Positions 10,898-20,487 of a stretch of DNA of 46,266 nucleotides are shown in pieces. How positions within the stretch are numbered: the first letter of the stretch is position 1; each line of letters starts with the position of its first letter. A program made the position numbers and the translations under genes. The DNA lies in assembly GCA_037447655.1 (NCBI GenBank), contig JBBHKE010000165.1:343233-389498 (forward strand). The letters run 5' to 3'. The DNA is from Zygnema cylindricum (Eukaryota > Streptophyta > Zygnematophyceae > Zygnematales > Zygnemataceae). The notes under the pieces are model-generated. The model saw only the letters and a list, made by a program, of their open reading frames with translations. It had not been told where the DNA came from and made no database searches.

Positions 10898-13257
10898 TCA
10901 TCAAGAAATCCTATCTTTTCCGGGGATAAGTATGTTTAATGGGCGGATATGGTGGAGACACATTTTGAAAATGTCAATCTTTTGGATATATTGGATGGTT
11001 CTTTGGATGAATATGATCCGTCATGGTCTAAGAAAAATACGCAGGCTCGTTCTATTTTGAAATTTTGTATATCTGAGGACTTAGCTATGTCTCGGATAAA
11101 AATGAAAAAAGCAATTGATATATGGAAATCCATTAAAAGTGATTATGAAAAGGCTAATGTTCAGGGAGAGCTTCTATTGGCTAGAAAAATTTGGGACTAT
11201 AAGTACACTGGCGGTACAATGGCTGAATATTCTAACAAATTTCGTATTCTTGTAGATGCACATGCTTTTGCCGGTGGGGTGTTGCCTCAGTTTCAACAGG
11301 CAGCATTGCTCATGCGGGGTCTCCCTCGTAGTATGAAAGGAGCATCTGACATGCTCAAACAGAAAGATAAAGCTAGCTGGACTTTACAGTTAGCGATCAA
11401 TATTTTATTAGAGGAGGAAGCTACATCTAACATCCTCAATGTTGAGCAAGTAGAGGCTTTCAATTCAGAATTTGGAGAGAAAGGTCAATTTAATCAGCAA
11501 AGTAATAAGTTTACCCAATTCAGACAGTTTAATCTGGGGGGAAATAGAAAATCAAACAATGCATGTTTTTATTGTAGTGAGAGAGGTCATGGATACAAAT
11601 TCTGTCCTAAACTTAAACAAGCTAACGATTCTGGTTTATACAAGCCGGGATGGCAACAAAGTCAGTTTTACAAAAGCTTCACGAGGTCTACACCTCGTGG
11701 AAATGCACTGTTTTCAGCTTCTTCATCACTCCAAGACGAAACTCTGACATTTTCTGAGGAGGACGACACGGATCTATTCGCTATGGCGGCAGCAATGGAA
11801 GGCGCAAAGGACCCTGGATGGATTATGGATACAGGAGCGTCAGCGCATATGTGTTGGAACAAGGCCATCTTCAAAAATCTGAAAGCAACGCCGGAGAAAA
11901 ATATTTATTATGCTTGTGGAATGAGTGTCAAAACTCGTGCAATGGGTGATGTGTCCTTGCTAGTTGATGTGGATGGAAAAGCAATTGAAAGGACTCTTCA
12001 CAATGTCTTATTTGTGCCTGACTTTAAGAAAAATCTGTTTTCTACGTCGTTGGTTGAGAGTAAAGGCTTTGAAGTTAGTTTGAAAAACGGTCGGCAAGTT
12101 GTTAGCAAAAACGACAAAGTTGCAGTTACAGGTACTAGAGATAGTAGCAAGATGTATCGCATGGATATGGCTAATACAAAAGAAAATGATGTTTTGTACT
12201 CCGGTGTTTTGCACTCAGATGAGTTGTGGCATAAAAGATTAGGCCATGTCAACTATGATAGTTTGAAGAAAATGGTTGTTGCTGGAAAGATAGAGGGTGT
12301 ATCAATCACAGATGGGCCGGTCAAAACTTGCGATGGTTGCGCTTTAGGCAAAATCCACAGATTGCCATTTCCTAAGGAGTCTGAGCATCGGTCGACGAAA
12401 CTTTTACAACAAATTCATTCGGATGTCTTTGGTCCGGCGAAGGTTCCTTCTGCCGAAGGGATGAAATATATGGTCACCTTCACAGATGATTTCTAAAGGT
12501 TTACAAAAGTTTACTTCATGAAGGAGAAAAGTGAAGTGTTTGGTCACTTCAAACACTATAAAGCATGGGCTGAAAAACTTCATAATTCATCTATTTTGCA
12601 GCTCAGATCGGACAATGGTGGTGAATATACATCAAAAGAGTTTGAAACCTTTTTACTCGAGGAAGGCATTAGTCATCTATTGACTGTTCCATATTCACCG
12701 GAACAAAATGGGGTGTCGGAAAGACTGAATAGAACTCTCACGGAAAGCTCTAGGTCTATGCTCGTAGATAAAAATGTGGATCCGAAATTCTGGGCTGAGG
12801 CTCTAAATTGTGCAGTTTATATTAAAAATAGGATAGGATCAAGATCGGTAGAAACAACTCCTTACGAAATCTGGACAAGTAGCAAACCAGATGTTAGCCA
12901 TTTCAAGGTATTTGGTAGTCAATGCTTTATATTGGACACGTCTACAGATAGATGGAAAATGGAACCGAAGGGATTACCGGGTATTCTGTTAGGATATGAT
13001 GATTACTCGAAAGGTTATAGAGTCTTTGTGTTTGAAAGACAGAAAATAGTTGTAGCTAGAAACATCATTGTTAAGGATGAACTAGACTCCATAGATATAT
13101 TTCACATGACAGAGCAGCAAAAGCAACAAAAAGTACAGGAGTATGTCATCTTAGATTGCATGCAGGAAATTGTCCCGCAGATTCCACAAACTCTGGTAAT
13201 GACTCCGGAAACAGACTCTCTCCAACTTCTTCACCAACTTTGGGTCCAGACAGACCA

Positions 13258-13375
13258 AGATCAGTCAATACACACGGATCACAACCAGCGCAATCACGAA
13301 CACACGGATCGCAACCAGCGCAATCAGCAAGACACGGATCGCAACCAGCGCAATCAGCGCAATGCGCGGCATCCG
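13258..13375 (+). repeat. In-frame tandem repeat in the C IN-RT linker
   Basis: About three copies of a 27-30 base unit containing ACACGGATCGCAACCAGCGC, coding for HTDRNQRNQ-type units. It keeps the reading frame, so it lengthens a hydrophilic linker between integrase and RT. A, D, E and R1 lack it. Confidence 0.85.
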
Positions 13376-15043
13376 ACGATCTCAGCCTCAGAATTTCCGG
13401 GGGGAAGAAGATCAAGCAGTCGCCTGGAAGCAAGCTCTCACTTTGCCTACTCGGCACTCTCAGGGGAGCCCTTGACCATCCAAGAGGCATTCTCAACACC
13501 AGAGCGGAATCACTGGATTGAGGCGGCAAACGACGAAATGAAGTCGATCATGGAGGCTCAAACATGGGAGCTCGTGGACCTTCCTCCAGACCGAAAAGCG
13601 ATCGGCAGCAAATGGGTATTCAAGGTGAAGTTAAATCCGGATAATACCATTGAACGCTATAAGGCCAGACTTGTGGCAAAGGGGTACAATCAAAAGTAAA
13701 GAATCGATTTTGAAGAAACATTTTCTCCGGTTGTAAGATTTCCAACAGTTAGGATTTTGCTGTCCCTAGCTGCTATAGAAGATAAGGAAATTTATTAGAT
13801 GGATGTAAAAACGGCCTTTTTGCATGGAGAACTAGAAGAGACCATTTACATGCAGCAACCTGAAAAGTATGTGGAAGTAGGAAAAGAGCACTTAGTATGC
13901 AAGTTGCTAAAATCTTTGTACGGCCTAAAACAGGCCCGAAGACAGTGGAATATAAAGCTTGATGAATTCCTGACTAGTCTAGGATTTCAAAGGATAAGTT
14001 CTGATCACTCTGTCTACGTTCTAAAGGGTGAAAATGGGATAGTGTATATAGCGGTATATGTAGATGATTTGCTATTAATTAGCAAATCAATGGCTGAAAT
14101 TAACAAAATCAAAACTGCTCTAAACTCACGGTTCGAGATGAAAGACCTCGGTGAGGCAAAATATATTTTGGGTATCCATGTAGAGAGGGACAGAAATAAG
14201 AAAATAATAAAATTGACTCAAAAAGAGGGAATTGGAAACATGTTAGATGAGTACGGAATGCGGGGGGCAAAAGGATGTTTAACTCCAATGGAGTTTCGAC
14301 AGAAGTTAGAGGGAGAAGAGACAGAACTAGGTGTCATTGTTAGCGAGTATTTAGAATCAGGGGAGAATGATCCTATGGCAATAATACCTTATAGACAGAT
14401 AGTGGGAAGCTTAATATACTTCATGAACTGTACTCGTCCTGACATTGCTGCAGCAGTCGGGGTACTGAGTAGGAGTCTAGAAAATCCGAGAAAATCTGAT
14501 CTGGATGCAACAAAGAGAGTCTTAAGATATTTGGCAGGAACTAAAGATCTCAAACTCACTGTAGGCGGAGGAGAAGTCAAGCTGCAAACATGGAGTGATC
14601 CAAGCTATGGCGACATGCCAAGCCGGAAATCTACCACGGGATTCGTTCTACAAGTTGGGAATGGTAGTTGCTGCTGGAGCAGCAAACTTCAAAAGGTGAC
14701 AGCACAGTCGACAATGGAGTCGGAATATATGGCAGCAAGCTCGGCCCTCAAAGAACTCTTATGGGTAAAATCCATGTTACAAGAACTAGGATACATGCAA
14801 GTTGGTCCGCAGTTTATCAAGTGTGATAACAAGGCTGCCATTGCCATTGCTTCTAACCCGAGTCATCACTTCAAAAGCAAGCACATGGATGTACGATTAC
14901 ACTTTGTAAGAGAAAAAGTGTTCTCTAGAGTGATTAAATTATGTTACTTACCAGATGCAAAAATGATTGCTGATATGCTCACTAAAGCTCTTCCTGCTCC
15001 TAAGCTGAAGTATTGTAGGGAAGCAGTGGGATTAAGTGAATAG

Positions 15044-15129
15044 CTAATTGCTATACTGCTATGCTGCGATACTGCGCTAGTTTATCACCGCAGCTGCGCT
15101 GGTATACTGATTCTAAAGCTTTAGGGGAG
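15044..15129 (+). other. C 3' untranslated spacer and polypurine tract
   Basis: Between the pol stop and the 3' LTR. It holds more CTGC/GCAG units of the kind seen in the LTR (GCTATGCTGCGATACTGC) and ends with AAAGCTTTAGGGGAG, the polypurine tract. Confidence 0.75.
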
Positions 15130-15960
15130 TGTTGTCTTTTTGGAAAGCTTTCAGTCTCAGAGCACCGCAGCAGCGCAGCAACTATACAGACAGCAGCGCA
15201 GCTGCTATACGGAAGAGCACCGCAGCTGCTATACAGCAGAGCTGCGCAGCAGCAGAGCAGCGCAGCAGCGAAGCTGCGACACAGACAGGACAAACGCAGC
15301 TGCGGTTACTTTGGATAAGATCCGTACGGACAACTCAGCTGCTACTATCTTGGATATGATTCGGTGCAGGACACCGCAGCCGCGGGTGATGTAAATGTGA
15401 TCCGGTACGGGACAACGCAGCTGCGATTGATATGAATCTAGTCAACGGACGAGATTCATAAGAGTATCACAAGTGACTTAGCCGACAAGTATTTGTACAA
15501 ACACTTAATCTAGATTCTGAGTAATATTGACTGTACGATGATAGATTGGGTTGGCACGATCAAGGACACGTAGATCTCAGTAGGGGGGTTGATTTTGGAC
15601 GTACCTCTCAGGTACACTGTTATCGGCGGTAGAACACCGAAAGTATAAGACTTAGGACTTAGAGCATTTTTATGTATCCAGACTTCCAAGTAGTAAAACT
15701 GCAGACAGTTTTTGGGAAACTTCTGAGTATTATATCTTGAGTGTTGTTGGGTCAATTGTGCTGAAACTTTGGGAGTTGTCAGTGTTTATACTACTCTATA
15801 TTCTGAAAGAGTTTTGTGAGTTTTGGATGCTTGTATAAGAATTGGTGAGCACTTAAGAAAAGCTGGTTGGTAGGATTCTTGATAGCTTCTGAGAGTGTAT
15901 CATGTCTACTTCTACTACTACTGCTGCTCCTCCACCTGCACCGGTGGTTGTAGAACAACA
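15130..15960 (+). repeat. C 3' LTR
   Basis: TGTTGTCTTTTTGG to GTAGAACAACA, then the GTTTG duplicate. It differs from the 5' LTR by small changes, among them the intact GCACCGGTGG. The gag-leader ATG is repeated at 15902. Confidence 0.93.
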
Positions 15961-16076
15961 GTTTGCGGTCATCGCCACATAGGATGACACATGGAATGTC
16001 AACATTAGATTGCGGCGACACCGGAGATTACGGGAACAAATAGATATATGACATGTGTTGACATTTCAGCCATATC

Positions 16077-16151
16077 GTACGATTGTCGTACTGAAAGTAT
16101 ACCGGCACCTGTACTTATCTGTACGGTACAGTGATGTGATTGGTGCCGTAC
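16077..16151 (+). promoter_or_regulatory. GTAC array of S with fixed spacing
   Basis: GTAC at 16077, 16088, GTAT at 16097, then GTAC at 16111, 16121 and 16148: start-to-start spacings 11, 9, 14, 10 and 27. An overlapping extra GTAC is at 16126, and ATTGG precedes the last unit. The A 3' LTR and E 3' LTR have the same five spacings. Confidence 0.65.
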
Positions 16152-16302
16152 GTCAGTAGATAGGGTCTCAGAGTGAGAATAGGACTTAGAATATTTTGAG
16201 TAGCTAGTCACCTCTCCCAGAGAGCATCTTGTATAAATGGCTAACTTTAGAAAGCCATAACTATCAATTTACTTGACCATTTTGAGTGATTCTTTTTGCT
16301 GC

Positions 16303-16337
16303 GGACTCAAGGGAGTCCAGGCTACACACAGGTGTAG
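16303..16337 (+). other. Tandem tetraloop hairpins in the S leader
   Basis: GGACTC-AAGG-GAGTCC (16303-16318) and CTACAC-ACAG-GTGTAG (16322-16337), about 70 bases downstream of the TATA box and hence in the 5' part of the transcript. Related LTRs keep both stems with changed but still paired bases. Confidence 0.7.
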
Positions 16338-16611
16338 TCCGTCGGAGTTTTTGTCTGCCACGGTGGCTGCATTTCTAAGGGAAAGTCAAAGTGGGTGAAT
16401 ATGTCCAAATCTCATTTTCAAACTTTCTATTCTGTGGTGGAACTGAGCAGACAGAAAGTGTTATTTCACAGGGTGAATATATATTGGGGTTCTGACTGTC
16501 AATGGGTCAGTCATTTGGGTTTATAAGAACTTGGAGTCGGCACTATCTAGATTAGCTTCTTTTGGATCTGCTTACTCTGAGGGCCACTAGAGGTCTCAGA
16601 GTTTCATGAAT

Positions 16612-17201
16612 ATCGCGCATGTATTTATTACGGCTACGATTTAATGTGAACTTTATCGGACGGCTAGAGTTAACGCTGAGATCGCGGAAGAGGATTTCGG
16701 CGGTTTGTGATCATCGCCACAACGGATGACACGTGGCGGAATGACATTGGATCGCGACATCTTTGAGGATTAAGGGAGCGAATCCGGACATACCACGTGT
16801 CGACATTTAGGCCATGTCGTACAATGTCCGTAAAGAAAGTACACCGACAGTTGTACTTTTGTGTACGGAACTCTAATCTGATTGGCTCCGTACATTAGTA
16901 GATAGAGTATGTGAGAGAGATAGGACTTATAAAAATTAGGAGATAGGACCCTCTCTCCCAGAGAGCTTCTGTCCAAAAGGTCAACTTTGACACTCCATAA
17001 CTAACTGCTCAAGGGAGCAAATTCAGAGATTCTTTTTGCTATCGACTTAGGGGAGTCTTGCCTTCACAAGGGTTAAGTTGGTCAGAGTTATTGTCTGCCA
17101 GGGTGGCAGTTGGTTTTGCTGAAACACAAAGGGGTTAGGGTTATCTTAGAGGCTTTTGGAAGCTGTCCACTCTGAGGACTTATAGAGGTCTCAGAGTTTC
17201 A
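16612..17201 (+). repeat. A 3' LTR, second part
   Basis: Resumes at ATCGCGCATG after S and ends GAGTTTCA; TTTTA follows. It holds the GTAC array (16819, 16830 as GTAA, 16839, 16853, 16863, 16890), a first hairpin GACTT-AGGG-GAGTC at 17044-17057, and an imperfect second one. The gag ATG of the 5' LTR is ATA here. Confidence 0.92.
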
Positions 17202-17206
17202 TTTTA

Positions 17207-17905
17207 CTGTACCGTGAGTACCTCCAAAACCCTAATTACTACATGCTGCTAAATGAACAGTGTAACATTATTAATTAATTCGCTAAACGTTAACTTATTG
17301 TTTTCCAAATATTTACAAATATTGTCCGTACAATTAATGTTGCTGATGCTTAGTCAGCATCAGCCGCAAAAGTCGAGATGAATGTTGATTCGATGGTACG
17401 GACGTCCTGAGTGCGTATGGCTCACTTAGTTATTGTGGTCCACGCTTTAATCATGTCTGTCGAATCTGTCTCATATCAACGATATTTCTCTGATTTCGTA
17501 CGGTACACTCCCAGATGTCGAGCTTGGTCGTCGCCCGTCAAATTCAGTGAAACCGCCCGTATGATTTTTGACACGTGTATGTGGATGTCGGCGCAACTAC
17601 GGAATACCTGCATTAACTTCTTTTGCCGACTTTTAGTCCCACGTGAATCGCGTTTTGTGGTCCCAGGTGAATTGCGTCAGTTGGCACGAATTCAATCAAT
17701 GATCATAGTGTTGAACTGTATCGTATATTTGTGGAATAACCGGTTCAGATTCCGTTCGTTTGATCGGGTGAATCCAATCGTCTTCTGCGTGACACGTGTA
17801 ATTGACTGTCAACGCCACTCCGTAAAAACTGCATACGTCTCTCTTCCCGACGCGCGGCTATGTAAAAATATAATACTCTCCATTGTACTTTTGCTACTGT
17901 AATAC
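17207..17905. other. Unresolved stretch; expected continuation of the R1 LTR
   Basis: This should continue the R1 5' LTR after removal of A, and its CACGTGT and GTACGG motifs resemble the LTRs nearby, but I cannot find R1's outer LTR end. A perfect 8-bp hairpin GCTGATGC/GCATCAGC lies at 17342-17364. The open frame 17411-17902 has no recognisable domain and an irregular composition; I do not call it a gene. Confidence 0.35.
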
Positions 17906-17907
17906 TA

Positions 17908-18254
17908 ACTAAGGTAAGTAATACAGTAGACTACTTAGAAAATATTCTAAGTTATTTAGGTTTCTTCTCATAACCGTATCTACTAAAATAAATATTTCTA
18001 ATTACAACAAAACCCAAGGGGAAATCCTCGCCTGGAAATTCTCGACATCGGATATCCCTGCTCATTCGACGTGGCTTTTCATCAACAGTGACGACCGTGG
18101 CTCGACGTTTGCCCACATACGGCAGTTTGATCCGATGAATCCACGACAAACGTGGATTGTTTATGACAACGGCGGTTTTCGGGTGAATGTTCCCGCATTA
18201 TTGCGGCTTCACCATCCTTGTGACCCCCGACTATACACCGTCCTCAAGTATTGA
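17908..18254 (+). CDS. Short unidentified open reading frame
   Basis: Open for about 115 codons from an upstream TAA to TGA, without an ATG at its start. The middle has protein-like composition: ILAWKFSTSDIPAHSTWLF, then QTWIVYDNGGFRVNVPALL and a histidine/cysteine-containing LHHPCDPRLY. I do not recognise the family. It could be an internal exon or a fragment of a transposon protein, because it lies next to transposon-like sequence. No promoter or partner gene is visible. Confidence 0.3.
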
Positions 18255-18360
18255 CGAAAAAGTCCTAAGGTAATGGCTCTCTGAGGGGCTTTTACCTCGG
18301 TTCTACATAAGTTCTGAAATATTCAAGTGAGGCAAACCCGTCTATCCGAAATCCCAAAGG

Positions 18361-18502
18361 TTCGGCGTCCGATTAGCCCCCCTCCACCACCGTGAGAAGA
18401 GGATTGGTCACCAATAATTGAGGTACTCACTAACCATTTGGCCGCCCAAAAAGAACAGGTGACGAGGCTCACACGGGAGTTGTCTCAACAAAAGTTGCGG
18501 TA
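18361..18502 (+). pseudogene. Possible C-terminal fragment of a transposon protein
   Basis: After a proline run and a TGA, the same frame reads EEDWSPIIEVLTNHLAAQK and continues into a short charged heptad-like helix (EQVTRLTRELSQQKLR) before a TAA. Proline-rich segment plus C-terminal coiled coil is common in En/Spm-type transposon proteins, but the piece is too short to assign. Confidence 0.3.
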
Positions 18503-18617
18503 ATCGGTATATTTGTGATTTCCATACTTGTTCATTTATCCATCTCTTTTTATTTTGTCGTTCATAACTTACAGACTAACACTGTTTTTTTTATATTATT
18601 TTTCGTTTTTGTTGAAT

Positions 18618-18836
18618 ATAGCGACGACATCGCCTCATCCGTAAACCAATGAAATTTTCTAGTCGTTGTTGAACCATAACTCTCTCAAATTTATATTTTA
18701 CAGCTAATCGTCAATATAGCGACGACAGGTGCTCTTCGTTGAAATTAGGGAAGACAGATTATCGTTGCATAATTCAGCGATGAGCATTTGTCGTCACTGA
18801 TTCAGCGACGTCAACTAGTCGTTGCTGAATTAGGGG
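18618..18836. repeat. AGCGACGAC-type repeat block, possible DNA-transposon subterminal region
   Basis: ATAGCGACGACA occurs at 18618-18629 and 18716-18727. Variants ATTCAGCGAT and ATTCAGCGAC and their inverted forms (GTCGTTGCTGAA near 18821, TTGTCGTCACTGA near 18798) follow. Direct and inverted short repeats of this kind are typical of subterminal regions of CACTA-like elements in plants. I see no CACTA terminus, so the type is uncertain. Confidence 0.45.
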
Positions 18837-18931
18837 ACGAAAATTCTTTGTGGCTGAAGCAATTCCTAAATTGTAATGGCTTTTTATGTAGATTTTCAAT
18901 GACTAATTTTTGTTCTTTCTTTACTCCAATT

Positions 18932-19420
18932 GCAGAGTACCAGAAGGTAAGGCGGTGGTGGGTCGAAAGGGTGGCGGTACTAAAAGGGATAAGAGAAACT
19001 ACTCTCACCTTATCTACTTCGTGTTTTGGAAAGACAAGTGTGGCGGTAATGAAAGCATTACCGAAAGGGGTAGGAAAGAGCTACCATGGGTGGTGAAGGT
19101 TTACAAGGACTTAGTGGACGAATTTTTCCGATTCCAGAAGGCGGGCATGAAAATGTCAACTATCGTTGTGGGAAAATGGCAAAATACATCATTGTCGAAA
19201 TGAAGAAGGATGGTGAACACGAATTTATCAACCGCAATGGTGAAGAGATCGACATTAGAATCACTCGGCGTTGGATTCAACGCTTTTTCGAAAAACATAG
19301 CATTGTCACCCGAGCCCAAAAGGGCAAACTACAATTAAGTCCGAAGAAGGAGGAATACATAGAGAGAGCCGTTGCATATCACATGGGCGTATTAAAAAGA
19401 GGATTTCTATCGGGTAAGCC
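18932..19420 (+). pseudogene. Pogo/Tigger-like (CENP-B-type) transposase fragment
   Basis: Two frames carry one protein: to about 19175 (KDLVDEFFRFQKAGMKMS), then, after a shift in GGGAAAATGG, the next frame (KYIIVEMKKDGEHEFINRN) through about 19415. The C-terminal part, with ITRRWIQRFFEKHSIV, GKLQLSP and VAYHMGVLKRGF, has the layout of the second helix-turn-helix region that precedes the DDE domain in pogo/Tigger-like transposases, and reminds me most of oomycete copies. The catalytic domain is missing. A TTTACTCCAATTGCAG before 18937 could be an intron acceptor and GGGTAAG near 19413 a donor. Confidence 0.45.
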
Positions 19421-19604
19421 TTGTATTTTACTTCCCTTTGTTGCTTGTTATCATATAAAGTTTATTATTTTGTATCATTTCTATGCTTGTTGAGGGAAAT
19501 GAGTGTGAAAAAGACATTTGTTGTATTAGTATCCCCCTAATTTTTTAAAGATGACTACAATGTAAACAAACAATGTTATTCCTTTCATTATACTAACTTG
19601 AGTT
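19421..19604. other. AT-rich spacer
   Basis: No reading frame, RNA or repeat recognised between the transposase fragment and the H LTR. Confidence 0.5.
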
Positions 19605-19824
19605 TGTTGAAATCACTGATTTAGGGAAGGTATTTTCTAGGTCTTAATTAGGTAAAATAACTAAAAGAAAAAGCATAGGCAGCCTGCCTCCACCTTCTCT
19701 CTCTAGCCCCCATACTTGTTGTAGTCACTGAAGGAGAGTGAGGGCGGTGGAGCCATGGCTGCCTCAGCTCGATAGGTAGGACTAAAGAGTGACCTAAGTC
19801 ACTCTCAACAAAAACGTTGAGTCC

Positions 19825-19900
19825 AACAAGACTCGAACCTCCGACCGGCAGAGCGAGGCGTAGCCGTCAGCTCTTACTGGTCTGTACTAGTAGTCCGTTA
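19825..19900 (-). other. tRNA-like block in H LTR, antisense to the element
   Basis: Minus-strand reading shows AGTAAGAGCTGACGGC and a B-box-like GGTTCGAGTCT with a T-loop TTCGAGT. The T stem is imperfect and the 5' acceptor strand cannot be matched, so a functional tRNA is unlikely. Confidence 0.5.
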
Positions 19901-20226
19901 GGATACATAGTGTTTGATAGCTATTTAAACATTAGCAAGATCATTAATTCGTTCAACGGAATAGTAAAAAGGACATAGAAACTAGTTGAGTTTTAGTGCG
20001 TACGAAACAAATGTACTGGACATTTGTTATTTTGGACGGCGAACATTAAAAGCCGGTTTCGATCCGACAATTCGCATCATCGCCGCGAACCCAGAATAGC
20101 CGCCTTCGCGGTTTTTAGACGTGACATGACTTATCGACACGTGGCAAGATATTATTGGGAAGCGCGAATCCCGGGGAGCGCGAGGAGAAGTCTAGAGGAG
20201 ACAGACGTCCACTTCATGGCCTTCTT

Positions 20227-20301
20227 GTACACAGGCTGTACAGAAAGTACATCGGCCCTAGTACCTTTCTATACTGTACAATCTCCTAATTGGTTTTGTA
20301 C
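20227..20301 (+). promoter_or_regulatory. GTAC array of H
   Basis: GTAC at 20227, 20238, 20247, 20261, 20276 and 20298: spacings 11, 9, 14, 15 and 22. The first three spacings equal those in S, E, D and G although the bases between differ. ATTGG lies before the last unit. Confidence 0.62.
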
Positions 20302-20452
20302 ATCAGTAGATAGGGGTTGTGAGAAGGGTTTAAGACTTTGAGGATTGAGGAGGTAGCCGCCTCTCTCCGAACAAGCTTGTATAAATATTCACATCTTCGC
20401 CACTTGATAATTAATTGCCTGGTTGGGCATTTTCAGTGATTCTTTAATCTGT

Positions 20453-20487
20453 GGACTTAGGGGAGTCCAAACTGCACAGGGGTGCAG
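20453..20487 (+). other. Tandem tetraloop hairpins in the H leader
   Basis: GGACTT-AGGG-GAGTCC (20453-20468) and CTGCAC-AGGG-GTGCAG (20472-20487). The second stem has a C-G/G-C pair where S has A-T/T-A and E has T-A/A-T, a compensatory change. Confidence 0.7.

Larger units (their letters stand above)
10827..15043 (+). pseudogene. C gag-pol polyprotein, four stops from intact
   Basis: From the LTR-borne ATG (10827) the leader reads MSTSTTTAAPP, then loses frame at a one-base deletion; a TAA follows near 10937. From ATG 10949 the frame is continuous apart from TAA at 12494, TAA at 13697 and TAG at 13796. Gag is followed by the zinc knuckle CFYCSERGHGYKFC (11564-11605). Protease WIMDTGASAHMC is at about 11819. 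Integrase HHCC (WHKRLGH near 12227, CDGC near 12330) and core residues (TFTDDF, RSDNGGEY, PEQNGVSERLN) are present. RT has KWVFKVKLN at 13609 and YVDD at 14057-14068; RNase H has WSDPSYGD and MESEYMA. Length and domain order are those of a full copia polyprotein. Confidence 0.94.
10047..15960 (+). mobile_element. C: nearly intact Ty1/copia element
   Basis: Complete element: 5' LTR 10047-10884, primer site from 10885, one polyprotein frame to 15043, polypurine tract, 3' LTR 15130-15960. Both LTRs run TGTTG to CAACA. The target duplication GTTTG is exact (10042-10046 and 15961-15965). The polyprotein keeps a single reading frame from 10949 to 15043, interrupted by three stops, with one more stop and a one-base LTR deletion upstream. 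It is the best-preserved gag-pol in the window and the relative of R1. Confidence 0.95.
15966..16606 (+). repeat. S: solo LTR, second half
   Basis: Resumes S after C and its second target copy. It contains the GTAC array (16077-16151), a CTCTC/GAGAG inverted repeat (16212-16224), TATAAA at 16232, and two tandem hairpins (16303-16337). It ends AGAGTTTCA and is followed by TGAAT (16607-16611), matching CGAAT at the left end but for one C/T change. The gag ATG seen in the related G LTR is lost here (GGCCACTAGAGG). Confidence 0.9.
3671..17201 (+). mobile_element. A: Ty1/copia element, plus strand, split by S and C
   Basis: Complete but defective element of about 6.4 kb once the nested insertion 9508-16611 is removed. 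Order: 5' LTR 3671-4725, primer site, gag, pol, polypurine tract, 3' LTR 9071-9507 plus 16612-17201. Flanks are CTTTA (3666-3670) and TTTTA (17202-17206), a target duplication with one transition. The left terminus reads TATAGAA where the 3' LTR reads TGTAGAA, so the TG end has mutated. It is a sister of element E at 36.6-43.0 kb and shares most of E's disabling mutations. Confidence 0.93.

Noticed and set aside
13146-13529. Long frames on both strands over the C repeat (cysteine-rich antisense, THGSQPAQS-type sense)
   Set aside because: Shadows of the tandem repeat in the real polyprotein frame.
17342-17364. Hairpin GCTGATGC/GCATCAGC as a terminator or regulatory site
   Set aside because: Isolated 8-bp inverted repeat in a eukaryotic intergenic stretch, with no conserved copy elsewhere.
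17411-17902. Open frame of 163 codons
   Set aside because: No recognisable domain and irregular composition; it lies where LTR sequence of R1 should continue. Not supported as a gene.
18788-19096. Frame with VERVAVLKGIRETTLTL as a separate gene
   Set aside because: Overlaps the transposase fragment in another frame, lacks family features, and crosses the repeat block.
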